In this document: positions 53,877 through 62,852 of the stretch, in pieces | How the letters are laid out: each line of letters opens with the position of its first letter | How positions within the stretch are numbered: position 1 is the stretch's first letter | Notes under the pieces: generated by a model | Database searches by the model: none | Told to the model about the DNA's origin: nothing | The model's input: only the letters and a program-made list of their open reading frames with translations | Assembly (NCBI RefSeq): GCF_003353175.1 | Contig: NZ_QHKS01000006.1 | Span: forward strand, 186,001-250,000 | DNA length: 64,000 bases | Direction of reading: 5' to 3' | Origin: Paraburkholderia lacunae | Lineage (GTDB): Bacteria; Pseudomonadota; Gammaproteobacteria; Burkholderiales; Burkholderiaceae | Translations under genes and position numbers: made by a program

Positions 53877-55118
53877 ATGGATTTCGATGTAATCGTACTG
53901 GGCGCCGGCATTGTCGGCGTGTCGTCCGCGCTGCATCTGCAGGATCGCGGACGCCGCGTCGCGCTGGTCGACCGGCGTGGCCCCGGCGAGGAAACCAGCT
54001 TCGGCAACGCGGGCTTGATCGAGTCGTCGTCGATCGTGCCTTATGGGTTTCCGCGCCGTCTCGGCACGCTGCTGCGCTACGCCCGCAATCGGTCAACCGA
54101 CCTCTATTGGGACTACCGGGCACTCCCTGCGTTCGCGACGTGGCTCGGGCGTTTCTGGTGGGAGTCGTCACCGGAGCGTCTCGCGATGGCTGCGCGCGAC
54201 ATGCTGCCGTTGATCCGGAAAAGCGTCGCCGAACACGATGCGCTGATCGAGCGCGCCGGTCTTGGCAACCTCGCGCGCGACGGCGGCTGGATCGAAGCGT
54301 TTCGCACGCGGGCCGAGTTCGATCAGCAGGCGGCCGCCGCCGAAGTCTCCGCGCGCCAGCATGGCCTGCGCCTCGTGCCGCTCGATGCGGCGGCGCTCCG
54401 CAAGCGGGAGCCCGGCATTGGCTTGGGCTTTTGTGGCGCGCTGCACTGGCAGGACCCGAAGAGCATCTCCGATCCCGGCGCGCTGACGAAGGGCTACGCG
54501 CGTCTGTTCGAAGACGGCGGCGGCACGCTGCTGACCGGCGACGCGGCCACCGTGCGGGCCGAAGGCGATGCCTGGACCGTCCAGACAAGTGTCGGGAAAA
54601 TCAGTGCAAAGGAAGTGGTAGTCGCGCTTGGAGCGTGGTCGGACACGGTATTCGCGCCGCTCGGCTACCGCATTCCGTTGCGCGCGAAACGCGGGTATCA
54701 CATGCACTACCGGCCCATGCAAGCGATGCTGTCGGTGCCGGTTGTCGATACTGAGGAAGGCTACGTGATCGCACCGATGCGCGGCGGCTTGCGTCTCACC
54801 ACCGGCGTCGAGATCGCCGCGCGCGATGCGGCGCCCACCGCGGTTCAACTCGACCGCGCGGAACGTATCGCCAGGCCGGTATTCGGTCTGGGGGATCGTC
54901 TCGATGAGAAACCATGGCTCGGGCTGCGTCCGTGCACGCCCGACATGCGGCCCGTGATCGGACCTGCACCCCGGCATCGCGGCCTCTGGTTTTCTTTTGG
55001 ACATAACCATCATGGCTTGACGCTCGGTCCCGTCACAGGGCGCCTGCTGGCGGAAATGATGACCGGCGCTACGCCGTTTGCCGACGTACATCCGTTTCGT
55101 CCAGAGCGGTTCCGCTAG
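53877..55118 (+). CDS. FAD-dependent D-amino-acid dehydrogenase (DadA/DauA-like)
   Basis: A 413-residue flavoprotein of the DAO family with the FAD site DVIVLGAGIVGVSSALHL at residues 4-21, GPGEETSFGNAGLIESSSI (DadA-type loop), ARDGGWIEAFRT, and C-terminal WLGLRPCTPDMRPVIGPAP and FSFGHNHHGLTLGPVTGRLL. Such enzymes oxidise D-amino acids to 2-oxo acids and ammonia, passing electrons to quinones. Together with the DauB-like reductase it could racemise or convert a D-amino acid to its L-form, as DauA/DauB do for arginine. It is 66 bp after the binding-protein gene. Confidence 0.9.
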   Translation: MDFDVIVLGAGIVGVSSALHLQDRGRRVALVDRRGPGEETSFGNAGLIESSSIVPYGFPRRLGTLLRYARNRSTDLYWDYRALPAFATWLGRFWWESSPERLAMAARDMLPLIRKSVAEHDALIERAGLGNLARDGGWIEAFRTRAEFDQQAAAAEVSARQHGLRLVPLDAAALRKREPGIGLGFCGALHWQDPKSISDPGALTKGYARLFEDGGGTLLTGDAATVRAEGDAWTVQTSVGKISAKEVVVALGAWSDTVFAPLGYRIPLRAKRGYHMHYRPMQAMLSVPVVDTEEGYVIAPMRGGLRLTTGVEIAARDAAPTAVQLDRAERIARPVFGLGDRLDEKPWLGLRPCTPDMRPVIGPAPRHRGLWFSFGHNHHGLTLGPVTGRLLAEMMTGATPFADVHPFRPERFR

Positions 55119-55167
55119 CTAGACTGGCCGGAGACGTCGGCGCGATTTGAAAAATCAGGAGCGTGAA

Positions 55168-56292
55168 ATGAAGATCAGGGAATTCGGCGTCGAGCGCTGG
55201 ATGGACCTCTATGAAAACCAATGCACGTACAACCTCGCGGAAACCTGCGTCGAATCGCTGACGGTCGATCAGTTGCTGACCCTCACGGGCAAGCAGGACA
55301 GCATCCTCGACGAGTTGCGTGCGCTCAAGCTCACCTACGGCGCCATCGAGGGCTCCATGCGTTTGCGAGAGGCGATCTCGGCGATGTACGAACATCAAAC
55401 GCCGGCTAATGTGATCGTCACGCATGGCGCGATCGGCGGCAATGCACTGGTGTACGAGACGCTGGTCGAACCCGGCGATACGGTGATCTCGGTGCTGCCG
55501 ACGTACCAGCAACACTATTCGATTCCGCAGAGCTATGGTGCGGACGTGCGCATTCTCAAGCTGCGCGAGGAAAATGCGTTCCTGCCGGATCTCGCCGAAC
55601 TGCGAAGCCTCGTCAACGGCAGAACAAAGCTGATAGCGATCAACAATCCTAACAACCCGACGGGATCGTTGATGGACGAGAAGTTTCTCGGCGAGGTGAG
55701 CGAGATCGCGCGATCGTGCGGCGCATACCTGCTGTGCGACGAGGTGTATCGCGGCACCGATCAGCACGGTAGCGGCTACACGGTCTCCATTGCGGACGTC
55801 TACGAGCGCGGCATCAGCACAGCAAGCATGTCCAAGACCTATTCGTTGGCGGGGCTGCGGCTCGGCTGGATTGCGGGTCCGAAGGAATTGATCCATGCGG
55901 TCGCGATTCATCGCGACTACAACACGATCAGCGTGGGCATGATCGACGATCACTTCGCGACCGTCGCGCTTGAACACCGCGCCGCGATTCTCGCGCGCAA
56001 TCACGACATCGTGCGCACCAATCTGGCGATCGTCGACGCTTGGGTCGAAAAGGAGCCGGCAATCTCGTACATCAAGCCGAAATCCGGCACTACGGCGCTG
56101 CTGAAATACGCTTTGCCGATGTCGTCGCGCGATTTCTGCACGGCGCTGATCGAGCAGACCGGGGTGATGTTCACGCCGGGCAGCGCGCTCGACATGGAAG
56201 GCTACGTGCGCATCGGCTACGCCAATAACCGCAATGTGCTCGAGGCTGGCTTGGCCAAAGTGTCCCAATTCCTCGCGAAGCGGGGCGGATGA
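55168..56292 (+). CDS. Class I/II PLP-dependent aminotransferase
   Basis: A 374-residue fold-type I aminotransferase: VTHGAIGGNALVYETLVEPG (phosphate/cofactor loop), AINNPNNPTGSLMDE (about 160-174), LLCDEVYRG (PLP-pyridine Asp), and the Schiff-base Lys in SMSKTYSLAGLRLGW (Lys about 226). The N-terminus (EFGVERWMDLYENQC) resembles a group near capreomycidine-synthase-like transaminases, so a guanidino or basic amino acid is a possible substrate. ATG 55168 has GGAG 6 nt upstream. It probably completes the catabolic steps after the FAD dehydrogenase. Confidence 0.9.
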   Translation: MKIREFGVERWMDLYENQCTYNLAETCVESLTVDQLLTLTGKQDSILDELRALKLTYGAIEGSMRLREAISAMYEHQTPANVIVTHGAIGGNALVYETLVEPGDTVISVLPTYQQHYSIPQSYGADVRILKLREENAFLPDLAELRSLVNGRTKLIAINNPNNPTGSLMDEKFLGEVSEIARSCGAYLLCDEVYRGTDQHGSGYTVSIADVYERGISTASMSKTYSLAGLRLGWIAGPKELIHAVAIHRDYNTISVGMIDDHFATVALEHRAAILARNHDIVRTNLAIVDAWVEKEPAISYIKPKSGTTALLKYALPMSSRDFCTALIEQTGVMFTPGSALDMEGYVRIGYANNRNVLEAGLAKVSQFLAKRGG

Positions 56293-56469
56293 ACGCGGTG
56301 GCGTGAGCAGGCTTCGCTGCACCGCGACTTCAAGTCTGTCATGGCAAGCGAGGCTTTCAACCGCGAAAGCGCGCATTCAATCTGCATCATCTCACACCGG
56401 CCAATCGGGAAACCCCTAGCATCCTGCATCCATGGTTCGCGTTAGTCTCTTCAAAAGAGGAGACGAACC

Positions 56470-56718
56470 ATGCGACAAGTGTTCAATATTGCCGTGGTGT
56501 TGCTGCTTGGCTATCTGATGGCGGATAGGGCGTTGATGCGCGCCCAGGCGGGAGAGGTGGGGACGATAACCTGCGCAAGAGGCGCGGAGATGATCAAACT
56601 GGACGCGTTGAAAAAGGGATTCGGCGAGGCCGGAGCCAGCAGCCAGGGCGAAAATTTCCTGTCGAGCTGCCTTGTTACGGGTCGCGGACAAGTGGGCGAT
56701 CTGATCGCACGCGATTGA
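56470..56718 (+). CDS. Small membrane-anchored or exported hypothetical protein
   Basis: An 82-residue protein with an N-terminal hydrophobic segment (VFNIAVVLLLGYLMAD, about 4-19) that could be a signal anchor. The small C-terminal part carries two Cys (CARGAEM and SCLVTG). A strong ribosome-binding site (AGAGGAG) lies 8 nt before ATG 56470. The family is not recognised. The protein is probably periplasmic, and the two Cys could form a disulfide. A terminator follows about 115 bp downstream. Confidence 0.65.
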   Translation: MRQVFNIAVVLLLGYLMADRALMRAQAGEVGTITCARGAEMIKLDALKKGFGEAGASSQGENFLSSCLVTGRGQVGDLIARD

Positions 56719-56832
56719 GCGGCGCGTTCCGCGCAGAGATCGCGTAACGAAAACGCGTCGACGAAAAAGCGCCCAGACCGCGAAGGTCCAGGCGAAGTCA
56801 TCGGGAGCCCGATGACGGAGGTATCGAATACG

Positions 56833-56879
56833 GAACTGGCCCGCGATCGGGGATGCTCGATAGCGGGCCAGTTCTTTTT
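56833..56879 (+). terminator. Rho-independent terminator
   Basis: Perfect 12-bp stem (GAACTGGCCCGC and GCGGGCCAGTTC) with an 18-nt loop, followed by five T. It ends the transcript of the small gene at 56470. The rest of 56719-57176 holds no gene apart from the repeat array. Confidence 0.8.
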
Positions 56880-56950
56880 GAAGCAGCGCGTGGGCGTTTC
56901 TCGCGCTCAACAGCCGGTCAGCAAGGCGTCAGCGGTTCGTGCCGCTGGCA

Positions 56951-57188
56951 GCCTGGGTCGCGAAGCTTGGTTGTCAGAGCTTGGTTGCCGAAGCCTCGTT
57001 TCCAAAGCCTGGCTGCCGAAGCGTCGCTGCCGAAGCGTGGTTGCCGAAGCGTGGTTGCCGAAGCGTGGTTGCCGAAGCGTGGTTGCCAAAGCGTGGTTGC
57101 CGAAGCGTGGTTCCCAAAGCCTCGTTTCCAAAGCCTCGCTGCCAAAGCTTGGTTGTCAAAGCTCGGCTGTCAAAACTTAGTTGCCGAA
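56951..57188. repeat. 14-bp minisatellite, about 17 units
   Basis: Seventeen head-to-tail 14-bp units, consensus GCGTGGTTGCCGAA; the central five or six are nearly identical and the outer ones diverged (for example GCCTCGTTTCCAAA). The last unit overlaps the stop codon of the DUF4148 gene, and the minus-strand unit (TTCGGCAACCACGC) repeats the F-G-N codons of that gene's end. The array opens reading frames in all phases, giving 14-residue repeats that are probably not translated. Confidence 0.92.
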
Positions 57189-57494
57189 ATACACCGACTT
57201 CGGGCCGTCAACCGGAACCGCATGTCCCGTCTGCGACGAGCCTCCGGCCACACCGCCGTAAGCGCTTGCGGCCGGTTGAGCTGTGCCGTTTTGCGCGGCG
57301 ACACGGGTTTGCGCAGCCTGGATGTCGGCCGGGTAATACGGATCCGAGCGGCCCGGCTGGTAGCCGGCTTTCTCGAGTTGAACCAGTTCGGCGCGCACTT
57401 GTGCGCGGGTCACCGGCTGGTTGGACTGCGCAAACGAGGCAACCGGCGCGGCGAGTACAGCGGCAATAACAACGGCTTGAATGAGCGATTTCAT
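57177..57494 (-). CDS. DUF4148 domain exported protein
   Basis: A 105-residue protein with a signal peptide (AVVIAAVLAAPVASFA, cleavage before QSNQP) and a DUF4148 helix pair (VTRAQVRAELVQLEKAGYQP, about residues 28-47). The tail is Gly/Ser/Ala-rich, ending V-Y-F-G-N. These small periplasmic proteins are common in Burkholderiaceae and have no known function. The 3' end is embedded in the 14-bp repeat array, and codons F-G-N match the repeat unit, so the array may have grown from this end. GGAGG lies before ATG 57494. Confidence 0.87.
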   Translation of the reverse strand: MKSLIQAVVIAAVLAAPVASFAQSNQPVTRAQVRAELVQLEKAGYQPGRSDPYYPADIQAAQTRVAAQNGTAQPAASAYGGVAGGSSQTGHAVPVDGPKSVYFGN

Positions 57495-57677
57495 GATGAA
57501 CTACCTCCAGTTCGGTCCTTATCTTTACTACGAGCGTTCTTGTTCGTAGTCAGTGATTGCATTGTAGATTTGCGATCTGGCTGGAGTAATCGCCACTTCA
57601 GGTAAAGTTTGTTGCGAGATTTGAGATAAAAGCGGGGAGCACGGCCTTCTGTTGGCAACAACAGCGCGCTGCCAACG

Positions 57678-59231
57678 CTAGGGCGGCGTCACCGTGCTGC
57701 CGGCGGCCGGCGCATTGGCGGTATTGGCTGCGGATTGCTTCAAACGCGTGAATGCGTGGCCGGTGCGCTTTTCCCGTTCACTTTGTGCTTCATAAAAGTC
57801 TTTGCTCAGCCATTGTCCGAAACTCACCATCGCGGAGCCGAGTGCGCTTTTCAAACGTATCCAGACGGTCTCCGTGCGGGCGAGTTGTGCGGCCGATTCC
57901 ACCAGGCCCGCGGCCAGCAAGTCGAGTTCGGCGTGCAGGTGATCGGCGAAATGATTGAGCCCGTGCTGATTGCCATTAGAAGACTTCCGTTCGAGGTCCA
58001 CGTGCTCAGGAATCAGCGACTGATTGGTGACGCGGATAAACGGTGGCGTATCTGTCCGGGCAACGCCGATCGACCGGATCGCCAACCCGGCGCTTGCCGC
58101 GGCCTGCACGCGTTGGCCGAGCGGTCCAAGCGTCCACTTGTCAGTGAGATACTTCAGCAGGCTTGAATGATCGAATTGCACGTGACACACACCGGGATCG
58201 CACCACGGTGAAATCAGAATGGCGGGCACGCGCACGCCGAGCCGGGTGAAATCGAATGCATCGACGTGCTCATCGGGTGCGACCGCATCGGACGGCGGCG
58301 GCACGTGGTCGAAGAAACCGCCATGCTCGTCGTACAGCACGACTAGCAGCGTGCGCTCCCACAAGGCCTGATTGGAGCGCAGCGCATTGTAGGTATCGGC
58401 GATCAGCTTCTCCGCCTTCATGATGTTGTGCGGCGGATGATCGTCGTTCTGCGCTTCGCCGAAGTACTTGGGCTCGATCAGCACGAACGCCGGAAACTCA
58501 TTCTCGGGGCCGGCTGCGTCGTCGAAGAACTCGTTGAACAAGCGGTAGTTCGCGAGGTTTTCGGCGCGCCTCTGATTCGTCAACAGCAGTGACGCGGGAA
58601 AATCGTAGAAGTAAATCTTCCACGTTTTCTTCGCCTCGTTCAGGCGGTCGAAAATCGTGTCCTGGGTTTGCTCGGTGTACCACTTCGGATTTAGCGCGTC
58701 GAGTCCCGAGGGCATCTCGACCTGACCCATCGATGTGCCCGTCAGAGCGAAATACCGGTTCGGCCAGGTCGGGCCAGGCAATGACGAGAACCATCTGTCG
58801 CAAACGGTGAATTGCGCGCCTAGTGTGTGCAATGCCGGCAGAAAGTTGAGCGGATAGTAGCCCATGACGTCTTGCCGCGCGGCGAGGCTGCTCTTCGGGT
58901 AGTCCGTTGCAAAGGATCGAACGAAGCCGCCGTTGTCACCCTGGAGTTGCTCTAACACGGCCGCGTGTCCGTGATTGGGATCGAGCTTCATCTGCCGCTC
59001 GCTTGTCGCGCGGGGGTAAAACGTGTGGCCTTTGCCGTCGTCGTTCGATTTCGACGATGCGTTCCGGATGCCGTCCAGCCCCTTGTGCACTGTGTCCAGA
59101 CATCCGAGCATCTGATCGAACGAGTGGTTTTCCATCAGCAGCAGAACCACATGGTCGATGTGATCCTGCTGTGCAGCGTTCGTTGTACTTGCGTTGCTTA
59201 CCGCCGCTTCGCCGTTGTGGACGTCACTCAT
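57678..59231 (-). CDS. Phosphoesterase-family protein (phospholipase C/acid phosphatase type)
   Basis: A 517-residue member of the PlcC/AcpA phosphoesterase family. Landmarks: VVLLLMENHSFDQMLG (metal-binding Glu/Asn), GYYPLNFLPALHTLG, WFSSLPGPTWPNRYFALTG, LVVLYDEHGGFFDHVPPP (metal-binding Asp/Glu/His) and FTRLGVRVPAILISPW. These enzymes hydrolyse phospholipid head groups or other phosphoesters. No Sec or TAT signal is visible, unlike many relatives, so its location is uncertain. I start at ATG 59231, which has GGAG 8 nt upstream; the ATG at 59237 is the alternative. The C-terminal 120 residues are a helical extension. Confidence 0.88.
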   Translation of the reverse strand: MSDVHNGEAAVSNASTTNAAQQDHIDHVVLLLMENHSFDQMLGCLDTVHKGLDGIRNASSKSNDDGKGHTFYPRATSERQMKLDPNHGHAAVLEQLQGDNGGFVRSFATDYPKSSLAARQDVMGYYPLNFLPALHTLGAQFTVCDRWFSSLPGPTWPNRYFALTGTSMGQVEMPSGLDALNPKWYTEQTQDTIFDRLNEAKKTWKIYFYDFPASLLLTNQRRAENLANYRLFNEFFDDAAGPENEFPAFVLIEPKYFGEAQNDDHPPHNIMKAEKLIADTYNALRSNQALWERTLLVVLYDEHGGFFDHVPPPSDAVAPDEHVDAFDFTRLGVRVPAILISPWCDPGVCHVQFDHSSLLKYLTDKWTLGPLGQRVQAAASAGLAIRSIGVARTDTPPFIRVTNQSLIPEHVDLERKSSNGNQHGLNHFADHLHAELDLLAAGLVESAAQLARTETVWIRLKSALGSAMVSFGQWLSKDFYEAQSEREKRTGHAFTRLKQSAANTANAPAAGSTVTPP

Positions 59232-59422
59232 ATTCATCGCTCCAGCAGGGGATTGGATGGATTCAGTGTGCGCACTACCGTTCGAGCCTGATCGTTTGAG
59301 CTTGCCAGCGTTGCAAACGTAGCGCAAAACGCGGCGCGGCGAAAGAGTCTCAGTGCCTTGAACGGGAATCGACCATCTCCTCTCCAGCGATGTTTGCCCC
59401 TGCAACAAGCGATGCGTTTGAG

Positions 59423-60886
59423 CTAGGCCGTCGGCGTTGCGACCCATCGGGCATCGATTTGGGCTGCCTGAAGCCCGGAGGCCGCAGGCGGATTCGAAAC
59501 GGGTCTGGCCTTCGCGTCGGGCGAGGGCGTGTCAGGACTATCGGCGCCCCGAAACGCCTTGCTGAGCCGAGCCATGTGATTCTCCCGAGCCGACAAAGTG
59601 TCCGGGTCGAGTTCCAATGCTTGCGCATATTTGTACCCGGCGCCGAGCGGATCGCCTTTAAGTTCGAGCGCCTGGCCCCATTCGACATACGACGGCGCAA
59701 GGTCGGGGCGCAGCGCCACCGCGCGGGAGAGCTTGTCGATCGCTTCGTCGTAGCGGCCGACGGCCACGAGCGCCTCAGCCCAGTCGTGCAGATTGTTCAC
59801 GGAGCCCGGCGCCATCCTGTTTGCCTTTGTGAAGGCGTCGAGCGCTTCTGGATAGTGCTTTGCATGCAACAGCACGTCACCGAGAAGACGCAGGTTTTCG
59901 GCCGTCCTCGATTTTTCGCCTGCGCCGGCCTGGAGAGCGTCGAGCGCGTCGTCGATGCGGTGCTGCTGTTCGAGTGCGACCCCGAGGCTGGCCCGCAGAA
60001 CCGCCGAATCCTTGTACACGGTCAGCGCCTCGCGGCTTTGCTGTTCCGCTTTTTTTGACAGCCCCTGACTGACGAGCAGCCACGCTTTGCCCGCCTGCGC
60101 CCATTCGCCTTGCTCGGAAGCCGGCAGTGCAAGCACCTCGTCATATATCTTGACGATCTCGCCGTAGTCGCATTGCGCCAACGAACACCTGGTCTTCTGA
60201 ATGTCGGAGTAAAGATGGCTTGCGAGTATGTTCGGCTCGGCGAGCCGCATTGCCTCGATGGCGATGTCGCTGACGAATTTTTCCAGGTCGGTCCCGACGA
60301 ACCGCACCGTACGCTCGCGGGAGTCGAACGGGCCGCCTTCGATCTGCACGTGCGCTAGGTAGGAATCGGCGCCGTCGTCCATCTTCATGATGCCGACGTG
60401 AACGGCCACATCCGGACGATTGACGATGCCCTTGATGAAGCGGACCGTCGATGCATAGGATACGTCCTGACCGGGAATCTGGATATCCGGTTGCGCGTCG
60501 TAGTCGGTCAATGCGTCGTGTGGAATCGACTCGGCGTCCTGACTGATCTCCCTCATCGCGGACATGATTCGCTCTGCGAGGAAATTGGAGGTATAGCCGC
60601 GTTCCACCAGCGACTTTGGCGTTTCGACCGGCGGCACCAGCAACTGTCGCGTGAGCACGCCGCGCACCACGAGGCCCAAAAACACGATGGCCAGAAGCAC
60701 GCCCAGCCACGGCAACACGTACGGCCAGAGTTCTTTCGGGCCGTGCCAGATCCGTTCCGCGGCGCGAAGTAAGGCTTGTAAAAACCCACTTGAATGGCTG
60801 CTGCTACGGCGGCCCGCGTTGCCGGTTCGGTAGAACGGGCGGCCTCGCCAGTTCATTGTCCGATGCTGGCCCTGGAAACTCGACAT
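59423..60886 (-). CDS. Membrane-anchored TPR-repeat protein
   Basis: A 487-residue protein with a basic cytoplasmic N-terminus, one membrane segment (about 54-74, PWLGVLLAIVFLGLVVRG) and a large outer part. The region about 95-225 is a mixed domain without a recognised family. About 240-425 contains TPR units (AVLRASLGVALEQQHRIDDA, AENLRLLGDVLLHAKHYPEA, NLHDWAEALVAVGRYDEAID, SYVEWGQALELKGDPLGAGY). The C-terminus is Pro/Ala-rich. TPRs mediate protein contacts; the partner is unknown. It lies upstream of the phosphoesterase gene on the same strand with a 190-bp gap. Confidence 0.8.
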   Translation of the reverse strand: MSSFQGQHRTMNWRGRPFYRTGNAGRRSSSHSSGFLQALLRAAERIWHGPKELWPYVLPWLGVLLAIVFLGLVVRGVLTRQLLVPPVETPKSLVERGYTSNFLAERIMSAMREISQDAESIPHDALTDYDAQPDIQIPGQDVSYASTVRFIKGIVNRPDVAVHVGIMKMDDGADSYLAHVQIEGGPFDSRERTVRFVGTDLEKFVSDIAIEAMRLAEPNILASHLYSDIQKTRCSLAQCDYGEIVKIYDEVLALPASEQGEWAQAGKAWLLVSQGLSKKAEQQSREALTVYKDSAVLRASLGVALEQQHRIDDALDALQAGAGEKSRTAENLRLLGDVLLHAKHYPEALDAFTKANRMAPGSVNNLHDWAEALVAVGRYDEAIDKLSRAVALRPDLAPSYVEWGQALELKGDPLGAGYKYAQALELDPDTLSARENHMARLSKAFRGADSPDTPSPDAKARPVSNPPAASGLQAAQIDARWVATPTA

Positions 60887-61221
60887 GATTCACCTCGATT
60901 CGACCGGAATAGGTAAGTACCCGACTTGGGTGACGGCTGTCATGCATCGTCCGTGCCATCACGCGCTGAGCGTTGTCTGGCGGGCTTGAGGCGTCTCTGC
61001 GACGATATCGAGGTGTACACAGTGTTGTCCCTCGGGCAACGGATGCGGATCAGAAGTTCGGTCGAGGGACACACAGGCGGGAACGGGGACGCGCAAAAGC
61101 GGTTGCAGGCGCAAGGAGTCGGTGTATTCGAGCAGGCGCCGCGTTAGCCTGCATGCCGTAGCAAGCGACGCGGCGTCTTACCTGGGTTGGAGCAGTGGCG
61201 TCGAGAAATCAGCCTGCCAGC
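60887..61221. other. Stretch without a supportable gene
   Basis: 335 bp upstream of the TPR gene. Short frames exist on the plus strand but lack ribosome-binding sites and family features. It should contain the promoter for the TPR gene; no clear -35/-10 pair was picked out. Confidence 0.45.
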
Positions 61222-61482
61222 TCAATTGCCTCCCCTGAAAAGCTCCTGCATTCGAGCAGCTTCACCACTTCGCTGCGATTGCAGAAGCTGCTGGTAAACC
61301 TGCTCGCGCGTTAGCCCCTGTGCGGGACCACCCGACATCGTGGTGGTTGCAGGCTGCCCGCCGACGGAGTCGACAACGGCCTGCGGTGCTTGCGCGGTCG
61401 TCTCCGTGCTGGCGTCCTGGGCACGTGCTTGCCAGGAAAGCGCGCAAAGTAGTCCGCCTGCGATCATCAAAACCTTCTTCAT
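61222..61482 (-). CDS. Small exported protein (DUF4148-like)
   Basis: An 86-residue protein with a signal peptide (VLMIAGGLLCALSWQARA, cleavage before QDAST) and a short helical end (LTREQVYQQLLQSQRSGEAA, about 58-77) reminiscent of DUF4148 proteins such as the one at 57177. AAGGAG lies 6 nt before ATG 61482, which decides the start over the ATG two codons earlier. The function is unknown; it is probably periplasmic. Confidence 0.75.
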   Translation of the reverse strand: MKKVLMIAGGLLCALSWQARAQDASTETTAQAPQAVVDSVGGQPATTTMSGGPAQGLTREQVYQQLLQSQRSGEAARMQELFRGGN

Positions 61483-61924
61483 TTCCATCTCCTTCAAACT
61501 GCTGGCGTCGCCCTCGCGACACCTCATTGCAAAAACCCCCGTCGGATTACTCGCGATAACGGCCGAGCGGTCTGACGAGACACAGAGTGGAGACAGTCAC
61601 TGGCTTTGAGTGTCAAACAAGTTCTGCGCAGCGCACCAGAGAAGTGCGTTACCGGAAGACCTTCCTCTCGCAACGGAAAGGTGCATGCTGTGGCATTGTC
61701 GTTTGACGGACCTCAGAGAAGCGGCTTGCGTCCACTATGAGAATGAGACGAGCCAGCCGCAATGAAACTTAAGCATTAATCAGCCATCCTTAATGCGGAA
61801 TAGGCGGGTTCGGATTTGATATTTTTATACGACGATTGCTGTGGGGCAGTGCGTGGGGGATAGCCGTCGAAACCCTCGCCAAACAGGCGAATCTGGCGGG
61901 CGCCTGGCGCCAGCGCGTAAACGA
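61483..61924. other. Stretch without a supportable gene
   Basis: About 440 bp between the small exported protein and the terminator of the ABC operon. No frame with a good start or recognisable product was found. The middle part (about 61750-61830) is AT-rich. Confidence 0.45.
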
Positions 61925-61947
61925 CAAAGGGCGCCCGAGGCGCCCTT
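61925..61947 (-). terminator. Rho-independent terminator of the ABC importer operon
   Basis: Perfect 10-bp stem (AAAGGGCGCC, 3-nt loop, GGCGCCCTTT), 26 bp after the permease stop on the minus strand, followed by a T-rich stretch (TTTGTCGTTT). Confidence 0.75.
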
Positions 61948-61972
61948 TGCACTGTACAACCTGACGGTCCGG

Positions 61973-62836
61973 TTAAGCCGCCGTCGGCCGCCACTTCAAC
62001 AACCGCTGTTCGACAGCGGTCAACAGATAGTCCGCCGCCAGTGCGACCACCGCCAACACAATCATCGCCGCGAACACACCGCTTGCGTTGAAGGCGCCTT
62101 GAGCCGTGGAGATCAGCAAGCCGATACCTTGCTTCGAACCGAGGAACTCGCCGACCACCGCGCCGACCAGCGCGAAGCCGAAGCTCACGTGCAAGCTCGC
62201 GAGAATCCAGCTGAGCGCCGACGGAATCACAACCGAAGTCGTTACCTGGCGGCGCGACGCACCGAGAATCTGCGCATTCGCGATCATGTAACGGTCGGCT
62301 TCACGCACGCCCTGGAACGCGTTGGCGAACACGACGAAGAACACCATCACCACGGCGAGCGCCACCTTCGACGCCATCCCGAGACCGAGCGCGATCACGA
62401 ACACCGAGCCGAGCACCACACGCGGAATCGAATTGGCGATCTTGATGTAGAGACTGAACACGTCGGACAGCAACTTGTTGCGGCCGAGCACGATGCCGCA
62501 GAACACGCCGGCCACCGAACCGATGATGAAGCCGAGCCCGGTTTCCTCCAGCGTGACCCACACTTGCGTGAGCAACGGACCCTGCGAAGTGCCGTTCACG
62601 AACCAGTCGATGATCTGTGCGAAGATCGCGCTCGGCATCGAGAAGAAGAACGGATCGATCCACTTCAGGCGCGCCGACAGTTCCCAGCCGCCAAGCACGA
62701 CCACCAGCACGAGAATGCGCAGCGAAATCACCAACGCATGACGTTGCCGGATGCGTTTTTGCGCGATGCGTTCGACTTGCGCAAGCGCCGCCGGATCGAT
62801 ACCCGAAGGCATCATTTGTTGAGAGGTAGTAGACAT
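61973..62836 (-). CDS. NitT/TauT-family ABC importer permease
   Basis: A 287-residue inner-membrane permease with six predicted membrane segments (first at about 39-59). The BPD_transp_1 region contains the EAA loop A-D-R-Y-M-I-A-N-A-Q-I-L-G-A-S (about residues 182-196), close to SsuC/TauC and nitrate-type permeases. It moves a small substrate such as a sulfonate, nitrate, taurine or a pyrimidine precursor. It is the last gene of a three-gene operon (binding protein, ATPase, permease) and is followed by a terminator. Confidence 0.92.
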   Translation of the reverse strand: MSTTSQQMMPSGIDPAALAQVERIAQKRIRQRHALVISLRILVLVVVLGGWELSARLKWIDPFFFSMPSAIFAQIIDWFVNGTSQGPLLTQVWVTLEETGLGFIIGSVAGVFCGIVLGRNKLLSDVFSLYIKIANSIPRVVLGSVFVIALGLGMASKVALAVVMVFFVVFANAFQGVREADRYMIANAQILGASRRQVTTSVVIPSALSWILASLHVSFGFALVGAVVGEFLGSKQGIGLLISTAQGAFNASGVFAAMIVLAVVALAADYLLTAVEQRLLKWRPTAA

Positions 62837-62852
62837 GTTTGCCGTTCCTTGA

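Noticed and set aside
56951..57188. CRISPR array
   Set aside because: Units are 14 bp, contiguous and without spacers, and there are no cas genes.
56853..57605. Repeat-containing frames on both strands that look like 14-residue protein repeats
   Set aside because: The 14-bp unit is not a multiple of three, so all frames give repeats; none has a ribosome-binding site or family support.
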